From the NCBI GenBank assembly GCA_026709085.1, contig JAPOTR010000034.1, positions 62,001-126,000 on the forward strand: DNA of 64,000 nt, in the 5' to 3' direction. This document shows positions 20,477-30,096 of this stretch, one piece after another. The notes below the pieces were generated by a model. The model was not told the DNA's origin, made no database searches, and saw only the letters and a list, made by a program, of their open reading frames with translations. Positions within the stretch are counted from its first letter, which is position 1. Each line of letters opens with the position of its first letter. Source of the DNA: Cyanobacteria bacterium MAG CAR3_bin_5 (GTDB lineage: Bacteria > Cyanobacteriota > Cyanobacteriia > PCC-6307 > Cyanobiaceae). The position numbers were made by a program, and so were the translations under genes.

Positions 20477-21322
20477 TCAACCCCCGCCAGTCCCTTGTCC
20501 GGCAGCGGATTCCTCGTCTTGAACAAGGGCTGCCTGAACTGTGGCCGCCACCTGTCCGGTCTCCACGGTGTCTCGTCCCTTGCGCTGATGGGGGGGCACT
20601 AGGTGAAGCCAGTACTCCTGGTTGCCGGCAGCCCCTTTGATGGGCGAGGGCGCCAATCCCACGGCACACCAGTTGAGGTGGTGTGCCGTGGCCTGAACAG
20701 CCTTGATGGCATTGGCCTGGGCCTGGGCATCCCGCACCACTCCGCCACGGCCCACCAGCGCCCGCCCCACTTCGAACTGGGGCTTGACCAGCACAACCGC
20801 CTCCTGGGGTGGCCTCAGCAGGGCCTTCAGCGTTGGTAAAATCAAGCCCAGGGAAATGAAGGAAAGATCCGCCACCGCCAGATCGGCCCAGACGTCATCA
20901 GGTCCATACAGCACGGCGGGGGTGAGGTAACGCAGGTTGCAGCGTTCCTTGAGCAGCAGGCGCGAATCCTGACGTAGACGCCACGCCACCTGCCCGTAGC
21001 CCACATCCACCCCATAGATACGCCGGCAACCCTGTTGCAGCAGGCAATCTGTAAAGCCACCGGTGGAGATGCCGGCATCCAGGGCTATGCGCCCAGCCAC
21101 CCGCAATCCAAATGCACGGATGGCCCCCAGCAACTTCTCACCCCCACGGGAGACAAACGGGGCCTGCTGTTGCACCTGCAGGGCAAGCCGGCAACTGGTG
21201 GCCTGGCCGGGTTTGTCCAGAATCCGGGCGCCACTGCGCACCCAGCCTGCCCGGATCCAGCGCTGGGCCTGCTGGCGGCTGGGGGCCAAGCCCCGCTCCA
21301 CCAGAAGCTGGTCCAGCCGCAT
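20477..21322 (-). CDS. tlyA: TlyA-family rRNA 2'-O-methyltransferase
   Basis: A 281-residue protein with an N-terminal S4 RNA-binding domain (RLDQLLVERGLAPSRQQAQR) and a C-terminal RrmJ-type Rossmann methyltransferase. The SAM-binding segment is ALDAGISTGGFTDCLLQQG, and the catalytic K-D-K-E set can be seen in part (SRGGEKL, DLSFISLG, VKPQFE). The family methylates ribose in 16S and 23S rRNA; older annotations call it hemolysin A. The start at MRLDQLL is chosen as the beginning of the S4 domain. Convergent with glnB. Confidence 0.9.
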   Translation of the reverse strand: MRLDQLLVERGLAPSRQQAQRWIRAGWVRSGARILDKPGQATSCRLALQVQQQAPFVSRGGEKLLGAIRAFGLRVAGRIALDAGISTGGFTDCLLQQGCRRIYGVDVGYGQVAWRLRQDSRLLLKERCNLRYLTPAVLYGPDDVWADLAVADLSFISLGLILPTLKALLRPPQEAVVLVKPQFEVGRALVGRGGVVRDAQAQANAIKAVQATAHHLNWCAVGLAPSPIKGAAGNQEYWLHLVPPHQRKGRDTVETGQVAATVQAALVQDEESAAGQGTGGG

Positions 21323-21428
21323 GTGTCCCTGTCCCATGGCCAATGTGTTGTGACCGCAATCCTGAATCTGGCCCGGTGGCGCCCCCTCGGTGGGTCGGTA
21401 GGGTTATCCACTGTGTTGTGGCCGGATC

Positions 21429-22724
21429 GTGATTGAACGCTACACCCTCCCGGAAATGGCTGCCATCTGGAGCGATGAAGCCCGCTATCAGCGTTGGCTG
21501 GAGGTGGAACTGGCTGCTTGCGAGGCCAATTGCCAACTGGGGCGGATTCCCCCCGAGGCCATGGCGGAGATCCGGGCCAGGGCCGGCTTCCAGGTGGAGC
21601 GGATCCTCCGGATTGAGGCCCAGGTGCGCCACGACGTCATTGCGTTTCTCACCAACGTGAATGAGCAGGTGGGCAGCGCCGGACGCTACATCCACCTGGG
21701 CATGACCAGCAGCGATGTGCTGGACACCGCTCTGGCGCTGCAAATGAAGGCGACGGTGGCCCTGCTGCGGCAAGAACTCGGCAAGCTGGAGGCCGCCGTC
21801 CGCCAACAGGCGCGCCGCCATAAGCACACAACCATGGTCGGTCGCTCCCACGGCATCCACGGGGAACCCATCACCCTGGGATTCAAGCTGGCCGGCTGGC
21901 TGGCGGAGGTGCAGCGTCACCAGGAGCGCCTGACCCGGCTGGAACAGGTGGTGGCCGTGGGGCAGATCAGCGGGGCCATGGGCACCTACGCCAACATCGA
22001 CCCCCGGGTGGAAGTGCTGGCCTGCACCCAGCTTGGCCTCACGCCGGACACGGTCAGCACCCAGGTGATCAGCCGTGATCGCCATGCCGAGTACGTGCAG
22101 GCCATGGCCCTGGTGGGGTCAACCCTGGACCGTTTTGCGACAGAAATCCGCAACCTGCAACGGACCGACGTGCTGGAGGTGGAAGAGCACTTCGCCAAGG
22201 GGCAGAAGGGCAGCTCCGCCATGCCCCACAAGCGCAACCCCATCCGCAGTGAACGAATCAGCGGCCTGGCGCGGCTCCTGCGGGGCTATGCCATGGCGGC
22301 CCTGGAGAACATGCCCCTGTGGCATGAACGGGACATCAGCCACAGCTCCGCCGAACGGGTGCTCCTGCCCGATTGCTCCATCACCCTCCACTTCATGCTG
22401 CGGGAGATGACCGCCGTGGTGACCGGCCTGGTGGTCTACCCGGAAACCATGCTCCACAACATGACCATCTATGGCGGGGTGATCTTCAGCCAGCAGGTGC
22501 TGCTGGCGCTGGTGGCTGCCGGTCTGAGCCGGGAGGAGTCCTATGCCCTGGTCCAACGCCACGCCCACCAGGCATGGAACCAACCGGGCGGTGATTTCCG
22601 GGCCAGCCTGGCCGCTGACCCGCAGGTAACCACCCACCTGAATGGGGAGGCCCTGGCGGCGTGTTTTTCCCCCCGGCAGCACCAAGTGAACCTGGAGCAG
22701 ATTTGGCAACGGCTGGGGTTGTGA
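21429..22724 (+). CDS. purB: Adenylosuccinate lyase
   Basis: A 431-residue enzyme of the fumarase/aspartase superfamily, catalysing two steps of purine synthesis: SAICAR to AICAR and adenylosuccinate to AMP. The signature loop GSSAMPHKRNPIRSERI (about residues 263-279) carries the catalytic Ser, and TMVGRSHGIHGEP and HLGMTSSDVLDT carry the other conserved His residues. Length is typical of the bacterial form. Divergent from tlyA with about 105 bp between. Confidence 0.97.
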   Translation: MIERYTLPEMAAIWSDEARYQRWLEVELAACEANCQLGRIPPEAMAEIRARAGFQVERILRIEAQVRHDVIAFLTNVNEQVGSAGRYIHLGMTSSDVLDTALALQMKATVALLRQELGKLEAAVRQQARRHKHTTMVGRSHGIHGEPITLGFKLAGWLAEVQRHQERLTRLEQVVAVGQISGAMGTYANIDPRVEVLACTQLGLTPDTVSTQVISRDRHAEYVQAMALVGSTLDRFATEIRNLQRTDVLEVEEHFAKGQKGSSAMPHKRNPIRSERISGLARLLRGYAMAALENMPLWHERDISHSSAERVLLPDCSITLHFMLREMTAVVTGLVVYPETMLHNMTIYGGVIFSQQVLLALVAAGLSREESYALVQRHAHQAWNQPGGDFRASLAADPQVTTHLNGEALAACFSPRQHQVNLEQIWQRLGL

Positions 22725-23567
22725 GGAGGTGTTGTGGTTGTCTGCTGCCGTGGTGAAGTGGGGCATGGCCACGGCATCCAAAAGTCATCCCACCCCGGAA
22801 CCTCTGTTCCCGCAGCCCCGCAGCATTTCTCGTCATTCCCAATCCATCGATTGGCCCGTTAGCAGGAAGATAGGACGCTCTGCCGTGGAGCGCTGGCTGG
22901 TTACTTGGGGACTGTAAGGTGCTGGTTGTGGGGTGTTGGCGCTGGCAATGGATTCCCCCGCTTCTGGTGAGGGGGTGACGGGAAGAGCAAAAAGTTTTCC
23001 TTAGAGAACTATTGAGATTGTTGTGATGGATAGTAGTTGTCACGTCACTGTTTCTGTCATCTTTTTGGCATCTGGAACTCTCAATTCGCCAGAAAGTAAG
23101 TCTGGGCAGCAGCACATTGTGCAAGGCAGCGAGAGTCCGGGGCTCGTGAATTCCGCTGATCAAACAGTCTGTCATACTATGCCCCCTTGCAGACCAGCCC
23201 CTCCCCACCGCATGGTCCGGGAAGCCACAACAGCCGCCACCCGCAACATCACCGGCACAGCGGATACCCTCACCCTTTCTCCCCTTATGCAACCCCCTAT
23301 CGATAACTCGGGTTACGTAAGTGCCAGAAAGGGGTGGGAGCATCTTAAGGACTTGTCGTGTTTCCTGTGAGGGAAAGTTAAGTTGTCCCTGCTCAACACT
23401 CCCTTATTGAGACTGGACGCCGTTGCACCAAGCCTCAATAACTCTTCTGTTGTTGTCTGGCCAGCGGCGGCAACGGTTGGTAGAGGGTTTTATGGAGTCT
23501 ATAGGCGGCTGAGGCACCCACCCAGCGCAGGCGGGACGGAACAAATAGGGCCATCTCCTCCTGAGTC
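22725..23567 (+). other. Intergenic stretch without a supported gene
   Basis: About 840 bp between purB and rpmA. Frames longer than 60 codons on both strands have unnatural composition and no recognisable motif. An inverted repeat TTATTGAG (23404-23411) / CTCAATAA (23434-23441) lies downstream of rpmA on its strand and could end that transcript. A short stretch near 23130 resembles the RNase P P4 core but lacks the rest. The region may be gene remnants or unrecognised RNA; I see nothing I can name. Confidence 0.5.
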
Positions 23568-23831
23568 CTACCCAGGCACCACCTGAATTCGCTTGCGGCT
23601 GGCGCCTTTGCGGCGAATGGTCTGGAAACCCACAATGCCGTCCACCAGGGCGAAAAGGGTATCGTCCCGTCCGCGGCCCACGTTCTCGCCGGGGAGGATG
23701 GCCGTGCCCCGTTGGCGGATCAGGATGGATCCCGCATGAACCCGCTCACCGCCGTAACGCTTGACGCCGAGACGTTTGGAATTGGAATCGCGGCCGTTGC
23801 GGGTGGAGCCGGTGCCTTTCTTGTGGGCCAT
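23568..23831 (-). CDS. rpmA: 50S ribosomal protein L27
   Basis: An 87-residue ribosomal protein at the peptidyl-transferase centre. It starts [20 protein letters not shown], the usual form with a ready N-terminus and no cleavable extension, and contains the core [20 protein letters not shown]. Encoded 41 bp after rplU, in the usual rplU-rpmA order. Confidence 0.98.
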   Translation of the reverse strand: MAHKKGTGSTRNGRDSNSKRLGVKRYGGERVHAGSILIRQRGTAILPGENVGRGRDDTLFALVDGIVGFQTIRRKGASRKRIQVVPG

Positions 23832-23872
23832 GGAACTGCAAGGGGGAAGGGAAAGGTTAGGAGGAAATGGTC

Positions 23873-24292
23873 TCAGGCAAGGGGCTGACCCGCCACGGTG
23901 ATGGAATCCACCCGCACCCGGGTGAGGGCCTGGCGATGGCCCCGCTTGCTGCGGGTTTTCTTCTTGCGGCGCATCTTGTAGACAATGATCTTGGGGCCAC
24001 GGCGATGGGCCAGAACCGTCAGGTTGATCCGTCCCCCTGCCACATAGGGGGTTCCTACGGTGATCCCGGCGCCGGACCGCACCATGAGCACCTGATCCAG
24101 TTCCACCGTCTCGTCCACTGCGGCCTCAAGGCGGTCCAGGTCGTAGTAGCGTCCCGGCTGGAGCCAGAACTGCCTGCCACAGGCTTCGGCAATGGCGTAG
24201 GCGCCAACGGGATCGGCGGCAGGGGCTGGAGAAGGCGCCGTGGCGGTGGGGTTGTCGTTGCCCGACGGAGAAGCTGACGATGATGAAGACAT
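23873..24292 (-). CDS. rplU: 50S ribosomal protein L21
   Basis: About 139 residues. The L21 core starts at [20 protein letters not shown] and ends with the basic [16 protein letters not shown] motif that binds 23S rRNA. A 30-residue Ser/Pro/Ala-rich N-terminal extension precedes the domain, as in some marine Synechococcus. Start chosen at ATG 24290-24292 since the frame upstream is antisense to the kaiA leader. Cotranscribed with rpmA and divergent from kaiA with 154 bp between. Confidence 0.93.
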   Translation of the reverse strand: MSSSSSASPSGNDNPTATAPSPAPAADPVGAYAIAEACGRQFWLQPGRYYDLDRLEAAVDETVELDQVLMVRSGAGITVGTPYVAGGRINLTVLAHRRGPKIIVYKMRRKKKTRSKRGHRQALTRVRVDSITVAGQPLA

Positions 24293-24446
24293 GGACGAAA
24301 ACGGCGCAGCTTGGCTGGACTTGCGAAGAAGCCCCATTGCAAGCCAAACCTGCTGACCGGCAAAACAGGAGTCTACATTCTCATGGCTTGCCCCGTCTCC
24401 GTCAAGGCTTGTCTTGCGGTGGGTTGGCGGGTGTAGCGTTGCAGGG

Positions 24447-24830
24447 ATGGACGAACGGGATCGTCGCAACTTTCTGCGCAACCTGCCCGAGTCGGGCAGA
24501 GAGGAACTGTTGCAGCGCCTCAAGCAGCGCTACCGACTTTTGCTGAGGCGCTATTTTGGCCGGGCAGACGCTGCGGAAGAGGCGCTGGCGGACTATGTCT
24601 CCACAGCCTTCTCGGCGGACGTGCCTGCTCAACGGCTGGTAAAGATCCACATTCAGGTCATGGATCAGTTGGCCAACCAACTGAAAATGGAGGGGCACAG
24701 CACCACCTTCCTGAAGGACTACCGTGTGGCCCTCATTGACGTCATGGCGCGCTTGATGGAGACGTACCGTAAGGCCATGGCCGTGGATCAGCCCGGTCCC
24801 CGGCCAACCAGATCGCCTGAAACCTCTTGA
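24447..24830 (+). CDS. kaiA: KaiA, C-terminal domain only
   Basis: A 127-residue KaiA homologue. From residue 18 onward it matches the four-helix KaiA C-terminal domain that dimerises and stimulates KaiC autophosphorylation: [18 protein letters not shown], then [19 protein letters not shown] and [20 protein letters not shown]. The roughly 180-residue pseudo-receiver domain of full-length KaiA (about 284-300 residues) is missing. Only 154 bp separate the gene from divergent rplU, so there is no room for it and it has been deleted rather than frameshifted. Short KaiA also occurs in Nostoc-type cyanobacteria. The stop TGA overlaps the kaiB ATG. Confidence 0.9.
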   Translation: MDERDRRNFLRNLPESGREELLQRLKQRYRLLLRRYFGRADAAEEALADYVSTAFSADVPAQRLVKIHIQVMDQLANQLKMEGHSTTFLKDYRVALIDVMARLMETYRKAMAVDQPGPRPTRSPETS

Positions 24831-25168
24831 TGAGCCCTCGCAAAACCTACATTCTCAAGCTTTACGTGGCTGGCAACACGCCCCACTCCATGCGAGCGCT
24901 CAAGACCCTGCGGGACATCCTGGAGACGGAGTTCAAGGGGGTCTATGCGCTCAAGGTGATCGACGTGTTGAAAAACCCCCAGCTTGCCGAAGAGGACAAG
25001 ATCCTGGCCACACCAACCCTGGCAAAAATCCTGCCGCCCCCGGTGCGGCGCATTATCGGTGACCTCTCGGATCGTCAGCGCGTCCTCATCGGCCTGGATC
25101 TTCTCTTCGAGGAGCTGTCCGGCGAAGCAGCCGACATGTTGCATTCTGATCCGGAAGAGGCAGCCTGA
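24830..25168 (+). CDS. kaiB: Circadian clock protein KaiB
   Basis: A 112-residue thioredoxin-like fold-switching protein that binds phosphorylated KaiC at night and sequesters KaiA. Sequence [20 protein letters not shown] is the family N-terminus, and [22 protein letters not shown] the region that rearranges on fold switching. The ATG shares a base with the kaiA stop (TGATG), indicating translational coupling. It ends 4 bp before kaiC. Confidence 0.97.
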   Translation: MSPRKTYILKLYVAGNTPHSMRALKTLRDILETEFKGVYALKVIDVLKNPQLAEEDKILATPTLAKILPPPVRRIIGDLSDRQRVLIGLDLLFEELSGEAADMLHSDPEEAA

Positions 25169-25172
25169 GGCC

Positions 25173-26726
25173 ATGACCAGTCAGCTTTCCTCCTTGCCGG
25201 ATCCCCGCAGCCAGGGATTCGGCCATGTTCAGAAGGTTCCCACCGGGATTGAGGGTTTTGACGACATCTGCCATGGGGGGCTGCCAACGGGGCGCGCCAC
25301 CCTCATCAGCGGCACCTCCGGTACGGGCAAGACCGTGTTCTCCCTCCACTTCCTCTACAACGGGATCAAGCAGTTTGGCGAGCCGGGAATCTTTGTCACC
25401 TTTGAGGAGTCACCCATTGACATCCTGCGCAATGCCAGCAGCTTCGGCTGGTCGCTCCAGGACCTGGTGCAGCAGGACAAGCTCTTTGTGCTGGATGCCT
25501 CTCCGGACCCGGAAGGGGAGGATATGGCGGGCAGCTTTGACTTGTCCGGACTGATTGAGCGTATCAACTACGCCATCCGCAAGTACAAGGCCAAACGAGT
25601 GGCCATTGATTCCGTGACGGCGGTTTTCCAGCAGTATGAAGACGTCTCGGTGGTGCGTCTTGAGGTGTTCCGCATGATCGCCCGGCTCAAGGAAATCGGG
25701 GTGACCACGGTGATGACCACGGAACGCATTGACGAGTATGGCCCCATTGCCCGCTATGGCGTGGAGGAATTCGTCTCCGACAACGTGGTCATCCTGCGCA
25801 ACGTTCTGGAGGGGGAGCGGCGCCGGCGAACCTGTGAAATCCTCAAGCTGCGGGGCACCAGCCACATGAAGGGGGAGTTCCCCTTCACCATTGGCGTGAA
25901 GGGGATCAACATCTTTGCCCTGGGGGCCATGCGGCTCACCTCCCGCTCCTCCAATACACGCATCAGTTCGGGGATCCAGCGTCTGGACGAGATGTGCGGC
26001 GGCGGCTTCTTCAAGGACTCCATCATCCTGGCCACCGGTCCCACCGGCACAGGCAAAACATTGCTGGTGAGCAAGTTCCTGGAGGAGGCATATCGGATCA
26101 AGGAACGGGCCATCCTCTTTGCCTACGAGGAATCCCGCGCCCAACTGATGCGCAACGCCATCAGTTGGGGCATGGATTTCGAGCAGATGGAGCGGGCGGG
26201 GCTCATCAAAATTATCTGCGCCTATCCGGAGTCCACAGGCCTGGAAGACCACCTTCAGATCATCCAGACCGCCATTGAGCAGTTCAAGCCCACCCGAATC
26301 GCCATTGACTCCCTCTCGGCCCTGGGGCGAGGTGTGAGTCAAAGCGCTTTCCGCCAGTTTGTGATTGGCGTCACCGGCTACGTGAAGCAGGAGGAGATTA
26401 CGGGGCTGTTCACCAACACGTCCGAAGAATTCATGGGCAGCCATTCCATCACCGACTCCCATATCTCCACCATCACCGATTCCATCCTGCTGCTGCAGTA
26501 CGTGGAGATTCGCGGTGAAATGTCCCGATCCATCAACGTGTTCAAGATGCGGGGCTCCTGGCACGACAAAGGCATCCGGGAGTTTCTCATCAGCAAGACC
26601 GGGGCCGAGATCAAAGACTCCTTCAAGGACTTCGAGCGGATCATCAGCGGGATCCCCAGCCGCATCAATGAGGATGAGCGCCAGAGTCTCCGCCGTATCG
26701 TCAGCCGGAGCGACGCCGGGGAGTGA
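25173..26726 (+). CDS. kaiC: Circadian clock ATPase/kinase KaiC
   Basis: A 517-residue double RecA-like protein forming the hexameric clock core. Walker A motifs are GTSGTGKT (residues 47-54, CI) and GPTGTGKT (289-296, CII). The autophosphorylation pair is Ser432-Thr433 in DSHISTITDS, equivalent to S431/T432 of S. elongatus. Catalytic Glu pairs are seen in TFEESP and AYEESR. The C-terminal A-loop/tail for KaiA binding is present but ends early after RRIVSRSDAGE. So KaiC keeps all key sites even though KaiA is short. Its 3' end overlaps the convergent nblS gene by 26 bp. Confidence 0.98.
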   Translation: MTSQLSSLPDPRSQGFGHVQKVPTGIEGFDDICHGGLPTGRATLISGTSGTGKTVFSLHFLYNGIKQFGEPGIFVTFEESPIDILRNASSFGWSLQDLVQQDKLFVLDASPDPEGEDMAGSFDLSGLIERINYAIRKYKAKRVAIDSVTAVFQQYEDVSVVRLEVFRMIARLKEIGVTTVMTTERIDEYGPIARYGVEEFVSDNVVILRNVLEGERRRRTCEILKLRGTSHMKGEFPFTIGVKGINIFALGAMRLTSRSSNTRISSGIQRLDEMCGGGFFKDSIILATGPTGTGKTLLVSKFLEEAYRIKERAILFAYEESRAQLMRNAISWGMDFEQMERAGLIKIICAYPESTGLEDHLQIIQTAIEQFKPTRIAIDSLSALGRGVSQSAFRQFVIGVTGYVKQEEITGLFTNTSEEFMGSHSITDSHISTITDSILLLQYVEIRGEMSRSINVFKMRGSWHDKGIREFLISKTGAEIKDSFKDFERIISGIPSRINEDERQSLRRIVSRSDAGE

Positions 26727-28701
26727 TCACCGTGTCCCCTGCGGTGTCCGTCCGGGTCCGCTCCGCCAGCAGCGCCAGTTCATCGTCATCGCTGCCCTCC
26801 AGAGGTAGTTCAAACCAGAACGTGGTTCCTACGCCGGGCTTGCTCACCAGCTTGGGAACACTGCCCTGCTTCTCCATGATGTTGCGCACAATAGCCAGGC
26901 CAAGGCCGGTTCCCTGTTCCGTGTGGACCGTATTCTCGGCCCGGTAGAACCGCCCGAAGATCTTGGCCTGATCCAGTTCGTTCATGCCGCATCCCGTATC
27001 GGACACCTCCACCCGCAACCGGGGCATCCGGGAGGTGAGGTCGGCGCTGGCGCCCAGGTTGGGGACCGGGCAGGAGTCCGGCCACAGATAGCTCCGGAGG
27101 CAGACCAGACCACCGGACGGGGTAAATTTGAGGGCATTGCCCACCAGGTTGTCCAGCACCTGGAGCAGGAGATCGAAGTTGGCCTGAACCCGGGGCAGGG
27201 TGGGCTCCACTTCGCAGAGCAGCCGTACACCCTTGTCGAACGCATTGAGGCGGTAGTTGCGCAGAGTCTGCTCCAGGGCCGGGCGCAAATCCATGGGTTC
27301 AAACCGAAACTCCTGTCCCGACTCCAGACGGGAAAGATCCAGCACGTCATTGACCAGCCGGGTCAGGCGATCAGTTTCCGCATTGGCCGTGGCCAGAAAT
27401 TCGCTGCGTTCCTCGTCGCTGATTTGTGCCCACAGGTCATGGAGGGTTTCCACGTAGGTCTTGATGTTGAACAGAGGCGTCCGCAACTCGTGGGACACGT
27501 TGCTGATGAAGCGGCTTTGGGCAGCGTTCAACTCCACCTCACGGCTCAGGTCTTGCAGTGTGACGGTGACACCCTTCAGGGCGCTGCTGCTGGGATCCGT
27601 AACCGCCACCAGCACAATGCGCAAGGTGCGGGTGGGGGAGCCGAAGCTGCAGCGGATGTCCCGGGTGGCATGTTCACCCGCCAACACCTGCTGCAGGGCT
27701 TCCCCCACGTCCATCAGCAGGGATTCGGGCAACAGATTCACCAGCGGCTCCCCCACCAGCTTGCGGGCCTCCCAGCGGAACAGCCGTTGGGAGGTGGGGT
27801 TGGCCAGCACCACACGGCCCTGATTATCAAGAAGCATGGCCCCGTCCGCCATGGTGGCAATGAGGGACTGCTGCTGAGCCTGGGCCACCTTCAGTTCCTC
27901 GATGTTGGCGGCCTTGTACACCTCAAGCTGGCCGGCCATGGCATTGAATCCCGCCAGCAACTCCCCCAACTCACCCCCCATGGGCAAGGTAATTCTGGTG
28001 GAAAACTGGCCGGCGGTAATTTTGCGCACCCCGTGGAGCAATGCCTTGATGGGATGGGTGATGGTGAGGGCATTGAAGACGGCCCCCAGAATCACCAGCA
28101 CCCAGATGGCAATAAACACCGCAATGGTCACCTTGCGGGTCAATGCCATGGTATTGAGAACCACCTCATTGGGGTTGAGGCCCAGGGCCACGGAGCCCAG
28201 GTTTTGCCCATTGGCCATCAGGGGCACAAACACGTCGGTGACCTGGCCATCGGGGGACAGGTGCTGACGCACCAGGGGATCGCCGGGATGGTCATAGATG
28301 CTGTCGGGCAACTCCAGGCGGCGCCGCAGCCGCAGCGCGCTGTCTTCATCGACGTTGTCGAGGGGCAGGGTCAGGTAGATCACCCCGTCAGGATCGGCAA
28401 ACAGGATGTAGCGAATGCTGTTGCTTTGCTCCCAGAAGCGGTTGGCCACGGTGACCACTTCGCGATCCTGACCTTCCGCCACCAGGGACGTCACGTTGGC
28501 GGCCAGCAGGAGACCCACGTCCCGGGCATAGCGGGTGTCGCTGAGGCGGGCATCCGCCTGAATAGAGGATAGGGAAAAGAAGGTGAGACCCGTCATGATG
28601 AGGCTCACCACAAGGGTGGACAGGGCCAGCAGTTTGGCTTGGAGGGTGAACTCCGACCACCACTGCCGCAATGCAGTGGGCAGAGCTTTCAGGGTGTCCA
28701 T
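26701..28701 (-). CDS. nblS: Sensor histidine kinase NblS (Hik33/DspA)
   Basis: A 666-residue membrane histidine kinase conserved in cyanobacteria, controlling responses to high light, nutrient and cold stress through RpaB-type regulators. Order: membrane helix about 25-46, extracytoplasmic domain, second helix about 190-212 (VTIAVFIAIWVLVILGAVF), HAMP, PAS (about 270-385), HisKA with His404 in SNVSHELRTPLFN, and HATPase with NALKFTP, DTGCGMN and GTGLGLAIV. The neighbourhood with kaiC and purD is the usual picocyanobacterial one. The 3' ends of nblS and kaiC overlap. Confidence 0.95.
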   Translation of the reverse strand: MDTLKALPTALRQWWSEFTLQAKLLALSTLVVSLIMTGLTFFSLSSIQADARLSDTRYARDVGLLLAANVTSLVAEGQDREVVTVANRFWEQSNSIRYILFADPDGVIYLTLPLDNVDEDSALRLRRRLELPDSIYDHPGDPLVRQHLSPDGQVTDVFVPLMANGQNLGSVALGLNPNEVVLNTMALTRKVTIAVFIAIWVLVILGAVFNALTITHPIKALLHGVRKITAGQFSTRITLPMGGELGELLAGFNAMAGQLEVYKAANIEELKVAQAQQQSLIATMADGAMLLDNQGRVVLANPTSQRLFRWEARKLVGEPLVNLLPESLLMDVGEALQQVLAGEHATRDIRCSFGSPTRTLRIVLVAVTDPSSSALKGVTVTLQDLSREVELNAAQSRFISNVSHELRTPLFNIKTYVETLHDLWAQISDEERSEFLATANAETDRLTRLVNDVLDLSRLESGQEFRFEPMDLRPALEQTLRNYRLNAFDKGVRLLCEVEPTLPRVQANFDLLLQVLDNLVGNALKFTPSGGLVCLRSYLWPDSCPVPNLGASADLTSRMPRLRVEVSDTGCGMNELDQAKIFGRFYRAENTVHTEQGTGLGLAIVRNIMEKQGSVPKLVSKPGVGTTFWFELPLEGSDDDELALLAERTRTDTAGDTVITPRRRSG

Positions 28702-28727
28702 GATGTCCTGCTCTACTGCAGTGCTTC

Positions 28728-30026
28728 TCAGCGCCGACGCACTTGGTGGCCAATATCGGACCGAACCGTTTTGCCAGCGTAGTGAATCTGGCCGAGGCGA
28801 TTGTAAGCCTGTTCAAAAGCTTGGTCAAAGTTGTCACCAAGCCCCACACTGGCCAGGACGCGCCCTCCATCGGTCCGGAGTTGTCCCGTTGCCGTGGACC
28901 CCACGCCGGCGTAGAACACCATCCCCCCGGAACCCGGGCTGCCGGTGTCCGTGATCAGGTCGCCGCGGCGAACGGGGCCGGGATAGCCTGCCGCAGCGGC
29001 CACCACGCAGGCGCTGGCCCTGGAGCCGTGGGTGCTCAACGGTGGGGCTTCCGCCAGTCGGCCCAGGGCGCAGGCCTGGAGTACGGCGGCCAGATTGCCC
29101 TCCAGCAGTGGCAGGACGCACTGACACTCTGGGTCACCAAAGCGACAGTTGAACTCGATCACCGTGGGACCCGTGGCCGTGAGCATCATGCCCCCGTACA
29201 TGACGCCGCGGTAATCAATCCCCCGCTCCCGCAGCGCCGCCAGCACCGGCAGGAAAATGGTGCTGCGCATGTGCTCCAGATCTTTCTGATCCAGGAACGG
29301 GACCGGAGCGTAGGCCCCCATGCCGCCGGTGTTGGCTCCGGTGTCCCCCTCGCCAATGCGCTTGTGGTCCTGGGCAGGGGGGAGCAGCACCAGATCCCGA
29401 CCGTCACAGAGGGCCAGCACCGACACCTCCGGGCCTTCCAGGCGCTCCTCCAGCACAAGCTGCTCCCCTGCACGGCCAAAGGCCCCGGCAAAGACCCGTT
29501 CCACAGCGGCTTCAGCCTCCGCCATGGTGCCGGCCACGGTCACCCCCTTCCCCGCCGCCAGCCCATCGGCTTTCACCACCGGAGGGCGGTCCAGATGTTG
29601 GAGTAACGCCAAGCCCGCCCTCCGGCTGGTCACCACCCAACCGGGGGCCGTGGGCACGCCGGCCTGGTTCATGAGTTGTTTGGCCCAGATTTTGCTGGCC
29701 TCCAGCCTGGCCCCGTCGGCGCCGGGACCAAACACCGTCAGGCCATGGCCCCGCAGATCATCCGCCAGGCCGGCAGCCAGGGGGGCTTCGGGACCAATCA
29801 CCACCAGGGTGACGGCCTTGTCCCGGCAAAGGCGGAGGATTCCCGCGCCGTCGTCTGCGGCCACCGGCGCCACGGCGATGGGCGCCGATCCTTCGGTTGC
29901 AGGACTGACCATGCCCCCGTTGCCCGGCGCCACCCACACCGCCTCCACCCCCGGACTTCCAGCCAGAGCCCAGGCCAGGGAATGTTCACGACCACCGGAG
30001 CCGATCACCAGGATGTTTGCCGTCAT
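28728..30026 (-). CDS. purD: Phosphoribosylamine-glycine ligase
   Basis: A 432-residue ATP-grasp enzyme, second step of purine synthesis (PRA + Gly + ATP to GAR). The N-terminus has ILVIGSGGREHSLAWAL and the ATP-grasp core has PPVVKADGLAAGKGV. The substrate motif GANTGGMGAYAP and metal ligands in EFNCRFGDPE are intact. Located 26 bp upstream of nblS on the same strand and divergent from purC. Confidence 0.97.
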   Translation of the reverse strand: MTANILVIGSGGREHSLAWALAGSPGVEAVWVAPGNGGMVSPATEGSAPIAVAPVAADDGAGILRLCRDKAVTLVVIGPEAPLAAGLADDLRGHGLTVFGPGADGARLEASKIWAKQLMNQAGVPTAPGWVVTSRRAGLALLQHLDRPPVVKADGLAAGKGVTVAGTMAEAEAAVERVFAGAFGRAGEQLVLEERLEGPEVSVLALCDGRDLVLLPPAQDHKRIGEGDTGANTGGMGAYAPVPFLDQKDLEHMRSTIFLPVLAALRERGIDYRGVMYGGMMLTATGPTVIEFNCRFGDPECQCVLPLLEGNLAAVLQACALGRLAEAPPLSTHGSRASACVVAAAAGYPGPVRRGDLITDTGSPGSGGMVFYAGVGSTATGQLRTDGGRVLASVGLGDNFDQAFEQAYNRLGQIHYAGKTVRSDIGHQVRRR

Positions 30027-30096
30027 GGATGTGGAATGTTCGGTGAATGGTGGCGTTTCCCCTTAGCTTGGGCTGTCGGAGTTGGCCTTGCCTGTG

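Noticed and set aside
23120-23150. Resemblance to the RNase P RNA P4 core
   Set aside because: Only a dozen bases match; no matching P4 3' strand or other conserved RNase P helices were found nearby.
22486-23343. 285-codon minus-strand frame across purB end and the spacer
   Set aside because: Half overlaps purB antisense and the rest has unnatural composition without any motif.
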